The notes below the pieces were generated by a model. The model made no database searches and was not told the DNA's origin. It saw only the letters and a program-made list of their open reading frames with translations. The translations under genes were made by a program, and so were the position numbers. From an uncultured Rubripirellula sp. (GTDB taxonomy: Bacteria > Planctomycetota > Planctomycetia > Pirellulales > Pirellulaceae): a DNA stretch of 39,471 bases. This document shows positions 36,167 to 39,471 of the stretch, piece by piece (the first letter of the stretch is position 1; each line of letters opens with the position of its first letter). The stretch lies in the NCBI GenBank assembly GCA_938075415.1, contig CALJHC010000049.1, forward strand, positions 1 to 39,471, written 5' to 3'.

Positions 36167-37174
36167 TTGACTAAGAGTCACCAACTTTCGAGCGAACGAC
36201 CGTATTTGGTCCTTGAAGAGCGAGAGCCGGAATCCGTTGGCTGTGTTCGAGATTGTTTGACGGTTTTTCTGACTGCCTCGACCTGTCCCATTGGATGCCG
36301 AATGTGCGACTTGCATCAAATGACCCTTTCGGGGCAAACCCCTACAGGTGCGATCCCGATGCAGATCGATTGGGCAACCGGGCAAAGCGGTTCAAATCAG
36401 TGGATCAAGCTATATAACAGCGGGAATTTCTTTGACCCGCTGAGCATCCCACCTGATGATTACTCTGCCATCGCAGAACGATTGCGAGGCTATGATCGGG
36501 TGATCGTGGAGAACCATCCCCGATTCGGTAAATCAAGATTGGGTGAGTTTCGGTCAATGTTTGAGGCAACGCTCGAGATTGCAGTGGGGCTCGAAACTGT
36601 ACAGCCACGTTGGCTAAGGCGTCTCAGCAAACAGATGACGAGAGATGATTTCGATCAATATGCTCACCATCTATTGCGCCAGGACGTCGCGTTACGAGTT
36701 TTTTTAATTGTTGGCTCGCCCGGCGTGAGTGTCAGTGAGGCATTGCGTTGGGCCATGCTCTCGGTTCGACATGCCGCCTTACAAGGTGCGCGACATCTCA
36801 GTTTGATTCCCGCTCGCGTCAATGCGGTGGGTCCCTCTCAGGCAGGTTTGGTGGAGGCACCGGTTGTTAACGGTCTCGAAAGTCATCAGGTGTCGACGAC
36901 CCCGTTGGTGTTAAGAGAAGAACCAACCAGCGGTGAGGGCGAGCAGCAACCGGTGTTGGAACCGGGGAGTCCAAAGGAACGTGATTCAGATGCTTGGGGG
37001 CTCGGTCTTGGGGCATTGCCCTGTGTCGAACCTTGTCATCTCCTTGAGCTCCAGCAGCGTGCGATTCGCGAGCTGGATGGCTCGTGCATGATCACTGTGG
37101 ATTTATGGGATCTTGATTCCAATGACGACACGGTTCGTCGAATGAGTGAGTTGAATTTATCGCAAACTTTTTGA
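36167..37174 (+). CDS. RaSEA-like radical SAM protein (archaeosine-synthase-component family)
   Basis: 335 residues. The 4Fe-4S/SAM motif is C40-P-I-G-C44-R-M-C47 (CxxxCxxC). IKLYNSGNFFDPLSIP near residues 79-94, VIVENHPRF, AVGLETVQPRWLRRL and RVFLIVGSPGVS follow in order, the same series found in the family that includes RaSEA, the radical SAM partner in archaeosine tRNA modification (K.Y.SGSFLDP.E.P, ESRPEF, AIGLETAN). The rest of the archaeosine pathway is not expected in bacteria, so a different substrate is likely. The start is a TTG at 36167. The next gene, a flavoprotein, begins 95 bases after the stop in the same direction, and the two probably act together. A ~45-residue insert rich in Glu/Pro/Ser (near 240-280) splits the C-terminal part. 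Confidence 0.75.
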   Translation: MTKSHQLSSERPYLVLEEREPESVGCVRDCLTVFLTASTCPIGCRMCDLHQMTLSGQTPTGAIPMQIDWATGQSGSNQWIKLYNSGNFFDPLSIPPDDYSAIAERLRGYDRVIVENHPRFGKSRLGEFRSMFEATLEIAVGLETVQPRWLRRLSKQMTRDDFDQYAHHLLRQDVALRVFLIVGSPGVSVSEALRWAMLSVRHAALQGARHLSLIPARVNAVGPSQAGLVEAPVVNGLESHQVSTTPLVLREEPTSGEGEQQPVLEPGSPKERDSDAWGLGLGALPCVEPCHLLELQQRAIRELDGSCMITVDLWDLDSNDDTVRRMSELNLSQTF

Positions 37175-37269
37175 GGTCTTGAAGTTGCTCTCGATAAATG
37201 TATCGAGGGTTTCCATTGTTCGTTTCTGCGATCCGTACCCAATAATCTGCCACCAGGGAGTTGTCACCG

Positions 37270-38739
37270 ATGCGAGTGGATGTCGCCGTAATCGGTTCGG
37301 GTTTTTCCGGCTCAATTCTTGCATGGGTTCTCGCAACCAAAGGGATGCGAGTTGCGATAATCGATTGCGCCAAACATCCACGATTCGCGATTGGTGAGTC
37401 ATCAACTCCGATTGCTGATGCGTTGATGCGGCGACTGGGACAGCAGCATGGAATTGAGGAACTTGTGCAGCTTTCTTCGTGGGGAAGTTGGCAGGCAACG
37501 CACTCGCAGTTGCCCTGTGGCATCAAACGCGGCTTTAGTTACCTGAAACATGGACTCGGTGAACCCTTTGTTGAGCAAGAGCTGGGGAGTCGCAGTCTGC
37601 TCGTCGCGGCGAGCCCCAGTGACACCTTGGCGGATACACATTGGTATCGACCCACTACCGACACCTATTTATTTGGCAAGGCGGTGGATTCGGGCGTCGT
37701 CGATCTAACAGGGCATCAGGTGGTGAGCCTGTTTGGTTCTGAATTGGGCCCGCAGCAATTGATTTGCGAACGAATTGGCCGTGGCTCAGGAAGTGATTCA
37801 GCTGCGGTGGTACCGGTTCAAATCGATGCGGACTGGATCGTGGATGCGTCAGGGCAGGCGCAAGTGATGGCATCATTCGGTAACGTTGAGGATTGGACTT
37901 CTCAACTGAAGACAAAAACAAAATCGTGTTTTGCACATTTTCAGGGCGTCATGAATTGGGCTGATGCCGCGTTACCGCCAATGAAATCGCATTTCAATTG
38001 GCCTTTTTCCGCTGATGATGCAGCTCAGCATCATTTGCTCGCCGAGGGTTGGATGTGGATGTTGCGATTTAATCATGGAATCACCAGCATTGGTTACACG
38101 ACAGCGTCGGACCGACCACTGTATTCCATGAGTGAATTGTCAGCGGCCTATCCAACGATAGGGAAGCTAATGAGTGGGGCCTCGCAAATCTCGCCCGTTG
38201 GTGCCGAGGTCAGAACCGCGCGTTTGCAGAGATGGGTGTCGCCGGTTTTCAATCCTCGCTGCTTGATGCTGCCGACTGCTGCACTCACTTTAGATCCACT
38301 GCACAGCACGGGTATCGCGCATGCATTGGCTGGGGTCGAACGCCTTGTTCCAATCATCACGCGAGCTACCCAGTCAACCGATGCCATTGAGTGGTATTCG
38401 AAGGTTCTGCAAGATGAGACGATCTTGCTGGATCAGTTGGTTAGCTTGGCCTATCGGCACCTGCATGATTTTGAACGTTTTACAGTGGCCTGCATGCTGT
38501 TTTTTGCCGGCGCAATTCGGTGCGAGGAACGTTATCAGCAGGGTGTGTCGCCAACCCATCTTTGGAACGCAGATGACCCAGCGTTTGTTGAGTTTGTTCA
38601 GTGGGCCTCAAGAGCATTGGATTCCACGGGTGAAGTTCCCGTGGCTCGAATCCGAGAGCGACTTCAGCCATGGAATTCCGCTGATTTGATGAACCCTGAA
38701 TCAGAAAATCGTTACGCCTATACAGCCACCAAAAGTTAA
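37270..38739 (+). CDS. FAD-dependent oxidoreductase, tryptophan-halogenase-like family
   Basis: 489 residues from the ATG at 37270, chosen over a TTG nine bases earlier because GGGAG lies ~9 nt before it. The FAD Rossmann motif GSGFSGS (residues 9-15), the acidic IIDCAKHP strand and the GESSTP motif are those of the halogenase/geranylgeranyl-reductase superfamily. The halogenase hallmark WxWxIP is altered to WMWMLRF, so halogenation is unlikely; oxidation or reduction of a lipid-like or tethered substrate is more probable. The late LPTAALTLDPLHSTGIAHA segment is the second FAD-binding part (D..H..G). It forms a two-gene unit with the radical SAM gene. Weak hairpin GCGAG-TGATT-CTCGC follows its stop. 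Confidence 0.78.
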   Translation: MRVDVAVIGSGFSGSILAWVLATKGMRVAIIDCAKHPRFAIGESSTPIADALMRRLGQQHGIEELVQLSSWGSWQATHSQLPCGIKRGFSYLKHGLGEPFVEQELGSRSLLVAASPSDTLADTHWYRPTTDTYLFGKAVDSGVVDLTGHQVVSLFGSELGPQQLICERIGRGSGSDSAAVVPVQIDADWIVDASGQAQVMASFGNVEDWTSQLKTKTKSCFAHFQGVMNWADAALPPMKSHFNWPFSADDAAQHHLLAEGWMWMLRFNHGITSIGYTTASDRPLYSMSELSAAYPTIGKLMSGASQISPVGAEVRTARLQRWVSPVFNPRCLMLPTAALTLDPLHSTGIAHALAGVERLVPIITRATQSTDAIEWYSKVLQDETILLDQLVSLAYRHLHDFERFTVACMLFFAGAIRCEERYQQGVSPTHLWNADDPAFVEFVQWASRALDSTGEVPVARIRERLQPWNSADLMNPESENRYAYTATKS

Positions 38740-38854
38740 GCGAGTGATTCTCGCCCTGGGTTCTTGGCCGAGTGGGAAATCGAAGATACCTCCGAAACCA
38801 CGGGAAAAACAGCCAAAGTCTAAACAGGCGATGCAGAATCCGACGCAAATGGCG

Positions 38855-39471
38855 TTAGAAGGACCAAGATATGGCTGAAACATCGGCTTCTGTAATTCCT
38901 GATACCGCTCTCAAACTGCTGGGGTCGACGCTAAGAGCCTTCCGATAGACTTCGGCAGCATCAATTTCGGTGCACTTCAAATTTCGGTGTCCTTCAAAAT
39001 TCGGTGTCCTTCAAAATTCGGTGTCCTTCAAAATTCGGTGTCCTTCAAATAAAAGCGTGCGAGTTCTCTTAGTGAACGGCTTTCGTCAAACAAACACCCT
39101 CGCCACCTTGCCTCCGCGAAACTTGAAAGAGTTCTCGTTCTCAGCCGATACGCTTCACGTCGAACTGGCATGAACGAATCACGCAGCAAGCGGTCACAGA
39201 CCTGAATCGCCTCGTCCTTTCGTAACACACCACCAATCGCTCTGGAGCAATGCAGTCTCAGTAGCGGGTCGCTCGATTGGATACCGATTCGCACGACTCG
39301 CTCGCGGTGAGAACCGCTGATTTCAAGTGCGAGATCGGCCACACAGCGGCATGATTCTCGGTCGTCACTTCGAAGGACCTTTTCCAAGTGGGACGAAGGG
39401 GTGCAGTGGTGTTTTGGTATGCCTTGCCCGACGGATTTGACGGCGTTTGACCCAAAGTCCTGTGTGGAATG
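38855..39471 (-). pseudogene. HEAT/TPR-type protein gene broken by a 17-bp repeat (partial, runs off right edge)
   Basis: The open frame enters from the right edge and reads as HEAT-like helical repeats (VVRIGIQSSDPLLRLHCSRA, RLLRDSFMPVRREAYRL, DESRSLRELARFYL). It stops at a TGA at 39028-39030 inside the tandem repeat, giving a C terminus ..YLKDTEF. Beyond the repeat, in another frame, the same strand continues with a convincing TPR-like segment, EIDAAEVYRKALSVDPSSLR, ending at TAA 38855-38857. Joining the two at the shared GACACCGAA gives a smooth product (ARFYLKDTE-IDAAEVYRKAL). So the array seems to have expanded within one gene and truncated it; 4 extra units (68 bp) shift the frame, and every extra TTTTGA-containing unit also adds a stop. 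The N terminus lies outside the window. Confidence 0.7.
38966..39050. repeat. 17-bp minisatellite, 5 units, inside a coding region
   Basis: Five adjacent units; on the minus strand the unit is AGGACACCGAATTTTGA. Copies 2 to 5 differ at one or two positions; the distal copy (38966-38982) carries GTGC for GGAC. Each central unit contains a TGA. Confidence 0.95.

Overview
This window looks like a piece of a planctomycete chromosome, probably from the Rhodopirellula/Pirellulaceae group. That is inferred from gene content and style: large secreted proteins, a VIT-VWA protein, GldG/DUF4340-type ABC machinery, an integrase N-terminus of the planctomycete type, weak Shine-Dalgarno usage, long gene-poor intervals and many short tandem duplications. 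No database search was possible. Family names come from motif recognition, and start codons were chosen by reading the upstream bases.

Layout. 0-2.6 kb: a truncated integrase-like ORF beside a tRNA-Arg(ACG), then a degenerate N-formylglutamate amidohydrolase-like gene. 2.9-9.6 kb: a secreted SH3-like protein, housekeeping enzymes (CoaB, type 1B dihydroorotate dehydrogenase, a BshB1-type deacetylase, a FabZ-type dehydratase), a 16-bp minisatellite and a previously untracked 32-residue very basic protein gene. 9.9-15 kb: a secreted HExxH peptidase, a 1.4 kb gene-poor stretch with an 8-bp satellite, then groES-groEL with a clear terminator. 15.4-22.8 kb: an acyltransferase/PLP-aminotransferase fusion, a VIT-VWA surface protein translationally coupled to a rhombosortase-like protease, and a dimethylformamidase-like secreted protein. 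23-28.4 kb: MgtE, then divergent efp and epmB (translation factor and modifying enzyme), with an ABC-2 permease behind epmB. 29-35.2 kb: a three-gene ABC cluster (ATPase, GldF-GldG fusion, DUF4340). 36-39.5 kb: a RaSEA-like radical SAM protein followed by a halogenase-like flavoprotein, then a HEAT/TPR-type gene broken by a 17-bp minisatellite and running off the right edge.

How the genes work together. The clearest functional units are: VIT-VWA substrate plus rhombosortase (C-terminal processing and surface delivery); EF-P plus EpmB (beta-lysylation to relieve polyproline stalling); GroES plus GroEL; and the Gld-like ATPase/permease/auxiliary set. The radical SAM/flavoprotein pair and the acyltransferase-aminotransferase fusion look like small undescribed biosynthetic functions. 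A theme running through the window is tandem duplication of short units (8, 12, 15, 16, 17, 18, 21 and 24 bp), both between and inside genes; in one case it appears to have destroyed a reading frame.
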